Below, in pieces: positions 1-6,048 of a DNA stretch of 27,971 nucleotides. The notes beneath the pieces are model-generated. The model did no database searches. It was not told the origin of the DNA and worked only from the letters and a program-made list of their open reading frames with translations. Position numbers and translations under genes: made by a program. Positions within the stretch are counted from its first letter, which is position 1, and each line of letters opens with the position of its first letter. The stretch covers positions 1 through 27,971 of the forward strand of contig JARLHX010000371.1 of the NCBI GenBank assembly GCA_031292035.1. Reading direction: 5' to 3'. This DNA is from Negativicutes bacterium (lineage in GTDB: Bacteria; Bacillota_C; Negativicutes; Sporomusales_B; JARLHX01).

Positions 1-98
1 CGGTGATCGGGGTTGTGGCCTGGATCGCGGTCAAGCCGGATGTTCCCCTGGTTCTCCGCGATATCACCCTGCAAGCCGGCGAAAGCAACAAGGCTTAA
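1..98 (+). CDS. C-terminal end of a probable membrane protein (5' partial)
   Basis: An open frame enters from the left edge and stops at TAA 96-98, giving about 31 residues. They begin with a hydrophobic stretch (VIGVVAWIAV), followed by a short polar tail ending ESNKA. This fits the last membrane segment and cytoplasmic tail of an integral membrane protein. It lies 42 bp upstream of the LarA-family gene on the same strand, so a transporter for the racemase substrate is possible, but the fragment is too short to assign a family. Confidence 0.5.
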   Translation, partial: VIGVVAWIAVKPDVPLVLRDITLQAGESNKA

Positions 99-140
99 TC
101 GCTCAAAAATATTCTGCACGTGTCTGAGGAGGTTTTTTAG

Positions 141-1436
141 ATGTTAAAAGAGTTTGCTCTAGGCTTCGGCGACAAGGAGCTGAAGGTCTCATTTCCGGTG
201 GAGCGCATTTTGCATGTCATCGAAGGCAAGCATGTCGACCCGGTGGTTGACGTCGAGGCCGCGGTAAAAAAGGTTCTGGCCGATCCTATCGGGACGCCGC
301 CCTTAAAGAAGATCATCGCTAAAGGCGAAAAAGTGGCGATTATCGTCAGTGACATCACCCGGGCCTGGATTCGTTACGATCTCTTTCTGCCGACCCTGCT
401 GAACGAAATCAACGCCGCCGGGGTGCCGGACAGTGACATTTACCTGGTGGTAGGCCTCGGCGCCCACCGCCATCACACCGACGAGGAAAACGTCGCCGTG
501 TTCGGCCGGGAAGTGACGAAGCGGGTCGCGATCTATCAGAGCCATGCCCAGTACAGCGAAGATTTCACCCTGATCGGCACAACCACCCGGGGTGTCGAGA
601 CCTTTGTCCATAAAAAGGTCGCTGCCGCCGACAAGGTCATTCTCACCGGCGGCATCGTCTATCATCTCATGGGCGGCTTCGGCGGCGGCCGTAAGTCGGT
701 AATGCCCGGCGTGTCAGGCTATGCCAGCATCCAGGGCAACCACAGCTTCTGTCTCAATGATGTGGTCGGCCAGGGGATCAGCCCTCACTGCGTTTCCGGG
801 AAACTGGAAGGCAACAACATGAACGAGGACATGACCGAGATGGCCGGATTGCTGAATCCCGCCTTCCTGCTCAACGCCGTCTTCACCCCGGAGGGGAAAT
901 TCGCCCGCTTCGTGGCCGGCCACTGGAACAAAGCCTGGCGGGAAGGCTGCCGGACCGTGGAAGAGATCTTCGGGGTGCCCATCGGCGCCCAGGCCGACCT
1001 GGTGGTGGCCTCAGCCGGCGGTTTTCCCAAGGATATCAATCTGTATCAGGGTTCCAAGACCATCGACAACGCCTTCGCGGCCGTCAAACCGGACGGGGCG
1101 ATCATTATCGTGCTGGAATGCCGGGATATCATGGAGCCGCCCGATTTCAGCGGCTGGTTTGACTACGAGTCGCTCTACGACCGGGAACTGGCTCTGCGTG
1201 AAGGCTTCACCGTGCCTGGCTTCATCGCCCTGAAGCTCGGCCTGATCGCCAAGCAGCTGCCGATGATCGTGGTCACTATACCCGAGAATCACGCTTTTAT
1301 TACCAAGGGCGGGATGATTCCGGCGGCTACCATGGAGGAGGCTCTCGCCATCGTCGCCAAGAAACTGGGACGCTCGGACTATTCGGTTACAGTGATGCCC
1401 CACGCCGCCAATACGGTACCGATTCTGAAAAAGTAA
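141..1436 (+). CDS. larA: LarA-family nickel-dependent 2-hydroxyacid racemase
   Basis: This 431-residue protein matches the length of LarA lactate racemase (about 424 aa). The family interconverts D and L 2-hydroxyacids in the cytoplasm using a nickel-pincer nucleotide attached to a lysine. The hallmark residues align with an offset of one: H109 (in GLGAHRHH) and H175 (in YHLMGGF) as the catalytic histidines, K185 (in GGGRKS) as the cofactor lysine and H201 (in QGNH) as the nickel ligand. A DITRA motif at residues 71-75 lies in the N-terminal domain. The start is set by GAGGAGG at 125-131, 9 bp before the ATG. A strong terminator follows, so the gene ends its transcription unit. No larB, larC or larE is visible. 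Substrate is uncertain: many LarA homologues act on 2-hydroxyacids other than lactate. Confidence 0.85.
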   Translation: MLKEFALGFGDKELKVSFPVERILHVIEGKHVDPVVDVEAAVKKVLADPIGTPPLKKIIAKGEKVAIIVSDITRAWIRYDLFLPTLLNEINAAGVPDSDIYLVVGLGAHRHHTDEENVAVFGREVTKRVAIYQSHAQYSEDFTLIGTTTRGVETFVHKKVAAADKVILTGGIVYHLMGGFGGGRKSVMPGVSGYASIQGNHSFCLNDVVGQGISPHCVSGKLEGNNMNEDMTEMAGLLNPAFLLNAVFTPEGKFARFVAGHWNKAWREGCRTVEEIFGVPIGAQADLVVASAGGFPKDINLYQGSKTIDNAFAAVKPDGAIIIVLECRDIMEPPDFSGWFDYESLYDRELALREGFTVPGFIALKLGLIAKQLPMIVVTIPENHAFITKGGMIPAATMEEALAIVAKKLGRSDYSVTVMPHAANTVPILKK

Positions 1437-1450
1437 AGCCTGCTGTTGTA

Positions 1451-1486
1451 AAAGGACTCCGCCCAAGCCGGCGGAGTCCTTTAGTC
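1451..1486 (+). terminator. Intrinsic terminator after larA
   Basis: A perfect 13-bp stem (1451-1463 with 1470-1482) encloses a 6-nt loop, with T residues in the 3' arm and just after. It lies 15 bp downstream of the larA stop and separates host metabolism from the phage cluster. Confidence 0.85.
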
Positions 1487-1527
1487 CGTATGGGGCGAAA
1501 CGGCAACGAAGTGCCGGAACCGGAAAA

Positions 1528-1579
1528 TGACACTTTTGTGACACTGTTTACCGTCGCATTCATGCTATAGTCGTAAATG
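1528..1579 (+). promoter_or_regulatory. Phage late promoter copy 1 with paired TGACAC boxes
   Basis: Two TGACAC boxes lie at 1528-1533 and 1539-1544, exactly 11 bp apart, and a TATAGT -10-like element is at 1566-1571. The same arrangement recurs at 4088 with identical spacing (38 bp from first box to TATAGT) and identical TATAGTC-N-TAAAT downstream bases, while the 15 or so bp between boxes and -10 have diverged. No TTGACA-like -35 sits 17 bp before TATAGT. The second box covers about -39 to -34, as expected for an activator-dependent promoter with direct-repeat operators. It precedes terS. Role inferred from conservation. Confidence 0.7.
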
Positions 1580-1583
1580 GGAG

Positions 1584-1616
1584 ACCGCTGAGAACCGTCG
1601 CAGCGGTTTTTTGTTT
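1584..1616 (+). terminator. Leader hairpin/terminator just after promoter copy 1
   Basis: A 7-bp stem ACCGCTG/CAGCGGT (1584-1590 with 1601-1607) is followed by six T residues. It begins only about 6 bp after the predicted transcription start, so without antitermination most transcripts would be very short. A second small hairpin (TGCGGC/GCCGCA) follows near 1637-1654 before the terS ribosome-binding site. Confidence 0.7.
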
Positions 1617-1674
1617 TGCTGTAGACAGGGCATTTCATGCGGCGGGGAAGCCGCAGGGCGACAGGGTGGTGGGT

Positions 1675-2046
1675 ATGACGGAAAAGGCAAAAACCAGTGG
1701 AGAAAAGACGGGGAGGCAGGAGCGTTCCGGCCCGGACCGGAGTGGCCAAGCAACTGGCAAGCCGGAAAAAGGGATCGACCTTGTTTTGCGCTGCCGGGAA
1801 ATGACGCCCGAGGTTTTGGACCAGATCGCGACGGTGCTGCGGGAAGGCAAAGAGGCCGACCGGCTGAGAGCGGCGGCGATGATCCTCGCCTACGGCTGGG
1901 GTAAAGAACCGCAGACCGTCGATTTGAACCACGGCGGCGAAGCGGGGTCGAGCCTGTTTGACCCTGAGAAAAGGCAGGAGATTATTGATGCGGCCCTTGA
2001 GCGACTTAGAGCTTCTGGCGCTGGAGGTGGACAGCTACGCCGGTGA
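1675..2046 (+). CDS. Terminase small-subunit-like protein
   Basis: This 123-aa protein has a charged, disordered N-terminus (about residues 1-35), then a helical region with the block RLRAAAMILAYGWGKEPQTV. That pattern is typical of small phage proteins found before terL and annotated as terminase small-subunit-like. The small subunit recognises phage DNA and recruits the large subunit for packaging. The ATG at 1675 is preferred over the in-frame GTG at 1666 because GGTGGTGGG lies just before it. The 3' end overlaps the start of terL by 59 bp, which suggests translational coupling. The match rests on a short conserved block and gene position only. Confidence 0.65.
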   Translation: MTEKAKTSGEKTGRQERSGPDRSGQATGKPEKGIDLVLRCREMTPEVLDQIATVLREGKEADRLRAAAMILAYGWGKEPQTVDLNHGGEAGSSLFDPEKRQEIIDAALERLRASGAGGGQLRR

Positions 2047-2635
2047 TCCCAGCCTGTTCATCGATCAGTGCATTGTCACCCGCGACGAGGCTGACGCCGG
2101 CCGAATCAAGCCCATGCCCCGGAAGGATTACTTATACCTGATCGACCGGCGGTTTAGCGAATGCCCGGTGCTGGCCATACCGAAGTCGCGGCGGATGCTG
2201 GTCACCTGGCGCCTGTTGGCCCTGCATCTGTGGCACGGCCTGTTTCAGCCCAACCAGACGATATTCATCCAGAGCAAAAAGGCCGAGGACAGCGCCTATC
2301 TGCTGGGCGACGACCGGCTGTTATTCCTCTACAGGCATCTGCCCCAGCGGCAAGGGTGGCCGAAGATCACCCGCAAAATCAAGGATGCGGCCGGCAAGGG
2401 CTACTCTGCCGTGCAGCTTGACAACGGCACCGCCTACTACGCCGTGGCCGAAGGCGCGGACCAACTGCGGCAATATACGGCCAGCCGGGTGTATTGCACC
2501 GAAATGGCTTTCTGGGACCGGGCTGAGGCGACCTGGACGTCACTCCGGCCAACCATTCAGGGGGGCGGCAGGATCGTCATCGACTCCAGCGCCAACCCGG
2601 GTTTCTTCCAGCGGCTGGTGGAGGGGGACCTGTAA
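1988..2635 (+). CDS. Terminase large subunit, ATPase half (split gene)
   Basis: This 215-aa protein is the N-terminal motor half of a phage terminase large subunit. Visible motifs are a terminase-type Walker A (PKSRRMLVT, residues 65-73), Walker B with catalytic glutamate (VYCTEM, 168-173) and the coupling motif SSAN (200-203). ATG 1988 follows AGGAG at 1975-1979; the upstream TTG at 1958 lacks such a site. The frame stops at TAA 2633-2635 right after the ATPase core, while family members continue into an RNase H-like nuclease. That nuclease half is a separate frame at 6049-6855, so the gene is split by about 3.4 kb. Both halves keep their catalytic motifs. Whether they form a two-chain enzyme, are rejoined, or are simply broken cannot be decided from sequence. 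Confidence 0.85.
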   Translation: MRPLSDLELLALEVDSYAGDPSLFIDQCIVTRDEADAGRIKPMPRKDYLYLIDRRFSECPVLAIPKSRRMLVTWRLLALHLWHGLFQPNQTIFIQSKKAEDSAYLLGDDRLLFLYRHLPQRQGWPKITRKIKDAAGKGYSAVQLDNGTAYYAVAEGADQLRQYTASRVYCTEMAFWDRAEATWTSLRPTIQGGGRIVIDSSANPGFFQRLVEGDL

Positions 2636-2671
2636 CGATTTGCGAGTTTCATGGAAAGGGAGCTGACAACG

Positions 2672-3019
2672 GTGAGCACACTGTATGACCTTCTCTTTGG
2701 CAGCCGGGCTTCCGGCGATGGTGATGGAGTGAATGACGAAGATTTTGACCCTAGGGTGGACAACAGCCTGTGGAAATTGGTAGTGGACAGTAAAGCGCCA
2801 GCCTGGTCGGGAGATATCGGAGGGTTTATTCCGCCGGGCGCTGAACTGGGACTGCCAGGATACTATGGTGAAGCGGCGGGAAAGCGATGTACGCCAGCCT
2901 CGGTCCCGGCCAACACCAATAACCGGGCCGAGCCGGGGGACACTGACTCGGCTGATCCGCGCCCAGGGGCAAGCGCCCTTGTTCGTGGTGCAAGGGACGG
3001 TCAAGTTTGGGCCGGATGA
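2672..3019 (+). pseudogene. Truncated copy of the lysozyme gene 5' end
   Basis: From GTG 2672 (after AAGGGAG) to about 2881 this frame is a close copy of the first ~100 codons of the lysozyme gene at 4257. It shares STLYDxLFG, DPRVD, NSLW-LV-DSKAPAWSGD and LGLPGYYGEAAG, but lacks the first of the two SLW repeats. The similarity then ends abruptly and the frame runs 46 more codons in unrelated, low-complexity sequence. In the +1 frame the same DNA reads as a more natural tail (ending APLFVVQGTVKFGPDD at 3020), so a frameshift or a recombination joint near 2882-2890 is likely. No lysozyme catalytic domain remains. It could still make a 115-aa peptide carrying the N-terminal docking region. Confidence 0.65.
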
Positions 3020-3041
3020 CTGAGGACAGGCGGGACGGCGG

Positions 3042-3342
3042 TTATGGCTCAGGTTTGTCGACAGAGTCGTCGCCGGGTTTGGCATACTGGAGCACGAAGT
3101 CGATTTCTTGATCGGAAACTGAGTCAGGCCGCACGAAGAGAAATCTGGACGGTGTGGTTTATTTCTCTTCCTCTATACTCCGCAGCCAGTAGATAACATG
3201 ATCGCCGTTTGCACAACGCTGTCGGCATCAATGTCATATGAGGCATACTCGTCCTTACTGACAAATACCCAGTTCGTGGCCAGCGCGGTAGTGGGCGGAA
3301 GGAACAGGCAGAGAACCAATAAGAAAATCACGCTTTTTTCAT
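3042..3342 (-). pseudogene. Frameshifted small secreted protein, Adhesin_E-like
   Basis: On the minus strand an ATG at 3342 follows GGAGG (3351-3356 region) and would encode a signal peptide (VIFLLVLCLFLPPTTALA) and the start of a mature domain (NWVFVSKDEYASYDIDADSV). Two shifts break it: the frame after ATGAAAAAA ends at once unless one A is added, and after DADSVV the continuation (NGDHVIYWLRSIEEE) sits in another frame, again consistent with one lost A. A stop then interrupts before a last block, SDQEIDFVLQYAKPGDD, ending at 3042. The pattern resembles short secreted proteins of the surface-adhesin E family common in Negativicutes, though shorter. Family call from memory of the pattern. 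Confidence 0.5.
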
Positions 3343-3396
3343 AACGATACCTCCGGTGCATCTCCTGCGTATCAATTGCGGTGGTTACTCCTTGAT

Positions 3397-3945
3397 TTAT
3401 CGTTGGACCGTCGCTTCGCCGCCCCACTGAAAAGACCGGACAAGGGCCTGGAAATCGCCGAGATAGCCGGGGCTGACGCCGGTTGGCCCGCTGAGGACGA
3501 AGATGACGTACGCGGGCCACTCCTCGCCAGGGTCGACATAGCATAAATAATCGACGTCCCTGTTATCGATCAGGTACTGTTTTGCCGCATAACGGTAGGA
3601 CAAGCCTTCAACCGCCAGATCGCTAAAGACGAGGCTGCGTTTTCGCAGGGCAAAATCCCTCATATCGGAGGCAAGGCTCTGCTCAACACTGTTGTCGCTT
3701 TTGGCAAGTACCCGGATGTACATCACCGCAGGTGAGGTGTCGAAATTGTAGCCGGGCAGGCTGAAGTAAGCGTTGAGCCTGTATTTATGGGTATCCTCGG
3801 TGTAACCCCGCCACTGCGAGGGTTCTGCGACTGAAAAATAAAACCGGTCGCCATGAACAATCAGGGTATCTCCTGCATGAGCAGTTGCCGCGAACAATGA
3901 AAAAAACAGCAGGATGAATGAAACCAGTCGTATTGACTTTACCAT
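3397..3945 (-). CDS. Secreted protein of unknown function
   Basis: This 182-aa protein begins with a clear signal peptide (K/R start, hydrophobic run SFILLFFSLF, cleavage site TAHA before GDT), so the mature part is exported. The mature domain is rich in aromatic residues and alternating hydrophobics (GDRFYFSVAEPSQWRGY near its start, LVRSFQWGGEA near its end), reminiscent of small beta-rich periplasmic domains. I do not recognise a family. ATG 3945 is chosen because it puts the signal peptide at the N-terminus; an upstream ATG at 3963 is possible, and neither has a strong ribosome-binding site. It is antisense to the flanking phage genes, as expected for lysogenic-conversion cargo, and lies beside the broken secreted gene at 3042-3342. 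Confidence 0.65.
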   Translation of the reverse strand: MVKSIRLVSFILLFFSLFAATAHAGDTLIVHGDRFYFSVAEPSQWRGYTEDTHKYRLNAYFSLPGYNFDTSPAVMYIRVLAKSDNSVEQSLASDMRDFALRKRSLVFSDLAVEGLSYRYAAKQYLIDNRDVDYLCYVDPGEEWPAYVIFVLSGPTGVSPGYLGDFQALVRSFQWGGEATVQR

Positions 3946-4087
3946 GACATCACCGCTTTCCATCAATTTTAGGCATTGTCTCAGGGAAACTTCCATTCGG
4001 ATAGAATATACTTTGAAGAATATGACAAATTAATGCAAAAACCCTTTATTTTCCAAGCGCGTCTTTGGATAAATATATAGACGGAAA

Positions 4088-4139
4088 TGACACTTTTCTG
4101 ACACTGTTTTGTGCAGGTTTGATGATATAGTCATAAATA
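4088..4139 (+). promoter_or_regulatory. Phage late promoter copy 2 with paired TGACAC boxes
   Basis: TGACAC boxes lie at 4088-4093 and 4099-4104, with TATAGT at 4126-4131, matching the copy at 1528 in every spacing. The conserved bases continue as ACTGTTT after the second box and TAAAT after the -10. It drives the lysozyme gene and possibly the genes beyond, including the nuclease half of terL. Confidence 0.7.
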
Positions 4140-4143
4140 GAAG

Positions 4144-4180
4144 GCCGCTGTGATGATTCACGGCGGCTTTCGTGTTTGGC
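4144..4180 (+). terminator. Leader hairpin after promoter copy 2
   Basis: A 10-bp stem with one G-U pair (4144-4153 with 4158-4167) and a TGAT loop is followed by an interrupted T tract (TTTCGTGTTTG). It begins about 7 bp after the predicted start site, the same position as the hairpin behind promoter copy 1. Termination may be weak because the T tract is broken. Confidence 0.6.
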
Positions 4181-4240
4181 ACGGTCGTTGTGGGAGTATT
4201 CATCTTGCGATAGGGCAGGGGTGGGAGCCTCAAGATGATG
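4163..4240 (+). repeat. 78-bp direct repeat, copy 1 (lysozyme leader)
   Basis: This 78-bp segment recurs at 5912-5989 with four mismatches. It holds an inverted pair CATCTTG (4201-4207) and CAAGATG (4231-4237) around a purine-rich loop; both arms are unchanged in the other copy. The lysozyme ribosome-binding site begins immediately after it. It could be a structured leader RNA, and with its partner it flanks the 1.75-kb lysozyme and secreted-protein unit. Confidence 0.8.
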
Positions 4241-4256
4241 AAAGGAGAGGAAATGC

Positions 4257-5165
4257 TTGAGCACACTGTATGACATTTTGTTCGGCAACCAGGCTACCAG
4301 TGATGGAGATGAGTCAACCGACGGCAAGCCTGATCCCAGGGTGGACGGCAGTCTGTGGCAGCTGCTGCAGGACAGCATCAAGGCCGGGAATTTTGGCAAC
4401 GGCTGGGAGCAATCCGCCCCGAAATCGGACAACAGCCTCTGGCAATTGGTATTAGACAGTAAGGCGCCAGCCTGGTCGGGAGATATCGGAGGGTTTATCC
4501 CGCCGGGCGTTAAACTGGGCCTGCCAGGATACTATGGCGAAGCGGCGGGAAATCTGGCCGCGCCGGACTCGTCTGCTGGTGGTGCCGGTTTGGGTCAGGA
4601 TTGGCAGGCGCCGATGGACGCGGGCGCTGGGAGGCCGGAGGTTAGGGTGGAGACCGACGGTGAGGCGAGGAAAACCGACCCGTGGAATATGAAGCCGAGT
4701 TCTCAATTGATCGATTTTATTGCCAATTATGAGACATTTAAACCACTTCCATACCGACCAACTCCCAGCGACAAACCGACTATTGGATACGGTCATCAGA
4801 TTCAGCCTGGAGAAGATTTTAACGATGGGATTAACGAAGAGACGGCAAAAGGACTGCTGCAGCAGCAGATTGGCGACCACGCCGCTGCTGTGAACGACTG
4901 GGCGAGAAGAAACAATGTTAAGCTCACCCAACAGCAATTCGACGCTCTGGTAAGTTTGGACTACAATTTGGCAGGAGGTGTGGAATATGGTGCTGCGACA
5001 CTGACCGGAAGGATCAAAAGCGGCGAAGCTACACCGGAAGATATTAGAGAGGCGTTTAGCCTTTATAACAAAGGCCCTGACGGACCGGAGCAGGGCCTTG
5101 TTAACCGAAGGGCGGACGAAGCCGACATGTTTTTGAATGGTGACTACAGCAGAAAATACCGATAA
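4257..5165 (+). CDS. GH24 (T4-type) lysozyme with a repeated N-terminal extension
   Basis: This is a 302-aa muramidase that would hydrolyse peptidoglycan for lysis or DNA entry. The GH24 domain spans about residues 147-300: NYETF with catalytic E159, then PTIGYGH with T175 in the usual place, LSLDYNL-type core residues and a C-terminal GLVNRRADEADMF block. The canonical aspartate position is occupied by P or shifted to D172. Residues 1-100 form a non-enzymatic extension containing STLYDILFG, GSLWQLLQDS and NSLWQLVLDS, followed by a Gly/Asp-rich linker. There is no signal peptide. TTG 4257 is the start because AAAGGAGAGG ends 6 bp upstream, and the truncated copy at 2672 begins with the same codons. 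The extension is not typical of simple endolysins and may target the enzyme to the virion or a holin-like partner. Confidence 0.88.
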   Translation: MSTLYDILFGNQATSDGDESTDGKPDPRVDGSLWQLLQDSIKAGNFGNGWEQSAPKSDNSLWQLVLDSKAPAWSGDIGGFIPPGVKLGLPGYYGEAAGNLAAPDSSAGGAGLGQDWQAPMDAGAGRPEVRVETDGEARKTDPWNMKPSSQLIDFIANYETFKPLPYRPTPSDKPTIGYGHQIQPGEDFNDGINEETAKGLLQQQIGDHAAAVNDWARRNNVKLTQQQFDALVSLDYNLAGGVEYGAATLTGRIKSGEATPEDIREAFSLYNKGPDGPEQGLVNRRADEADMFLNGDYSRKYR

Positions 5166-5230
5166 GGCTGTTTTGACAGGATCACCGTTGCATAAGAGCA
5201 GCCCGGAGACTTTAATTGAAATTCAGTGGA

Positions 5231-5260
5231 TTGCATATTGACAAATTATTGTGTTAAAAT
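5231..5260 (+). promoter_or_regulatory. Sigma70-type promoter for the secreted protein at 5340
   Basis: TTGCAT (5231-5236), an 18-bp spacer and TGT-TAAAAT (extended -10, ending 5260) lie 80 bp upstream of the start codon in an AT-rich patch. An overlapping TTGACA occurs at 5239. An independent promoter suggests expression outside the late phage programme. Confidence 0.55.
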
Positions 5261-5339
5261 ATGGATGAAGATTGGAAATAGTTAGTGGCAGATAGGGCGA
5301 GTTAGTCCGGGAGATTGTGTAAGAAGTGGGGAATACAGG

Positions 5340-5843
5340 ATGAACCGGTGGATGGTCGTGCTGGCGGTCATCATCATGATGTGTTGTGTAAGTATTTGCG
5401 CGGCTGAGGAGTCGCAACAACCAAGAAACGGGAACGGGGTTGCGCGCGATCAAGTGACAACAGGGCTGGAGACTTTTTTTGGTGAGTGGGAATTTTCCCG
5501 GGTGATTGCTTATGCCCACGGCAACGCCGGGGTGTCGATAGCGAGGCAGTCTCTGGGGGCGCCGCTTACTTTTGCCGCCGACCGGGCCTATATCTTCAAC
5601 AAAGAAATGAGGCCAGTCTATTACTTTCGAACTGGAAGTGGGGAAGAATATCTCACTGAACGTTACAAAATCGACTTTGCCCGCCTGGGCATTCAGAGCG
5701 GGAACGCCGATATTGTCAAATTTGGTACAAAGCCTATAGATAATCTAAGGGACTATAATACGGGGATTCTGGTCATCGTAAACGAAGATACCCTGCTTAC
5801 ATTCATCGAGGGAATATGGTTCGAACTGGTCAGGGTCCACTGA
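5340..5843 (+). CDS. Secreted protein, possibly lipocalin-like
   Basis: This 167-aa protein has an N-terminal signal sequence (NRW, then a hydrophobic run, cleavage likely after CVSICA). The mature part contains GEWEFSRVIAYA, a short LGAPLTFAADRAYIF block and a C-terminal FIEGIWFELVRV strand. This order resembles a family of small Firmicutes beta-barrel proteins that begin with a GxW motif like lipocalins and end with an F-FEL-R strand; the resemblance is from memory. There is no lipobox. ATG 5340 lies after a G-rich stretch (GTGGGG) and a plausible promoter is at 5231-5260. It sits with the lysozyme inside the unit bounded by the 78-bp repeats. A lysogen-expressed envelope protein is the simplest guess; ligand and role are unknown. 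Confidence 0.65.
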   Translation: MNRWMVVLAVIIMMCCVSICAAEESQQPRNGNGVARDQVTTGLETFFGEWEFSRVIAYAHGNAGVSIARQSLGAPLTFAADRAYIFNKEMRPVYYFRTGSGEEYLTERYKIDFARLGIQSGNADIVKFGTKPIDNLRDYNTGILVIVNEDTLLTFIEGIWFELVRVH

Positions 5844-5893
5844 CCAGGGAAGAAAACGTCCAGATATTTAATCCGATACCGAAGGACTAATGT

Positions 5894-5927
5894 AGCCGCT
5901 ACAATTTTGTAGCGGCTTTCGTGTTTG
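5894..5927 (+). terminator. Hairpin terminator after the secreted protein gene
   Basis: A perfect 10-bp stem (5894-5903 with 5908-5917) with an ATTT loop is followed by TTCGTGTTT. It overlaps the left end of the second 78-bp repeat, just as the hairpin at 4144 overlaps the first, so hairpin and repeat behave as one unit. Confidence 0.7.
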
Positions 5928-5989
5928 ATACGGTCGTTGTGGGAGGATTCATCTTGCAATAGGGCAGGGGTGGGAGCCTCAAGATGATG
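5912..5989 (+). repeat. 78-bp direct repeat, copy 2
   Basis: Four mismatches distinguish it from 4163-4240. CATCTTG (5950-5956) and CAAGATG (5980-5986) are conserved. Here the repeat is followed by another hairpin (5998-6019) and the nuclease half of terL rather than by lysozyme. Confidence 0.8.
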
Positions 5990-5997
5990 GCTGAAAG

Positions 5998-6025
5998 GCC
6001 GCTGCAGAGTTGTGGCGGCTTTTTT
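5998..6025 (+). terminator. Hairpin terminator before the terL nuclease half
   Basis: A 9-bp stem with two G-U pairs (5998-6006 with 6011-6019), loop GAGT, is followed by six T residues. It ends 24 bp before the GTG start of the nuclease frame. Its sequence resembles the leader hairpins at 1584 and 4144 (AAGGCCGCTG ... GGCGGCTTT). Confidence 0.7.
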
Positions 6026-6048
6026 CATGGAAAAAGCGGGGTGATGCG

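Noticed and set aside
1387..1932. Long minus-strand open frame across the late promoter and terS start
   Set aside because: It is antisense to larA, the terminator and terS, has no ribosome-binding site and its composition is a shadow of the plus-strand genes. Similar shadows at 4046-4432 and 5753-6028 share residues only because the leader DNA is repeated.
2636..6048. Group I or II intron, or intein, splitting terL
   Set aside because: No reverse transcriptase, homing endonuclease or intein splice motif is encoded, and the nuclease half has its own ribosome-binding site. The 5' edge (GTAAC) does not fit the group II GUGYG consensus. A covariance search would settle it.
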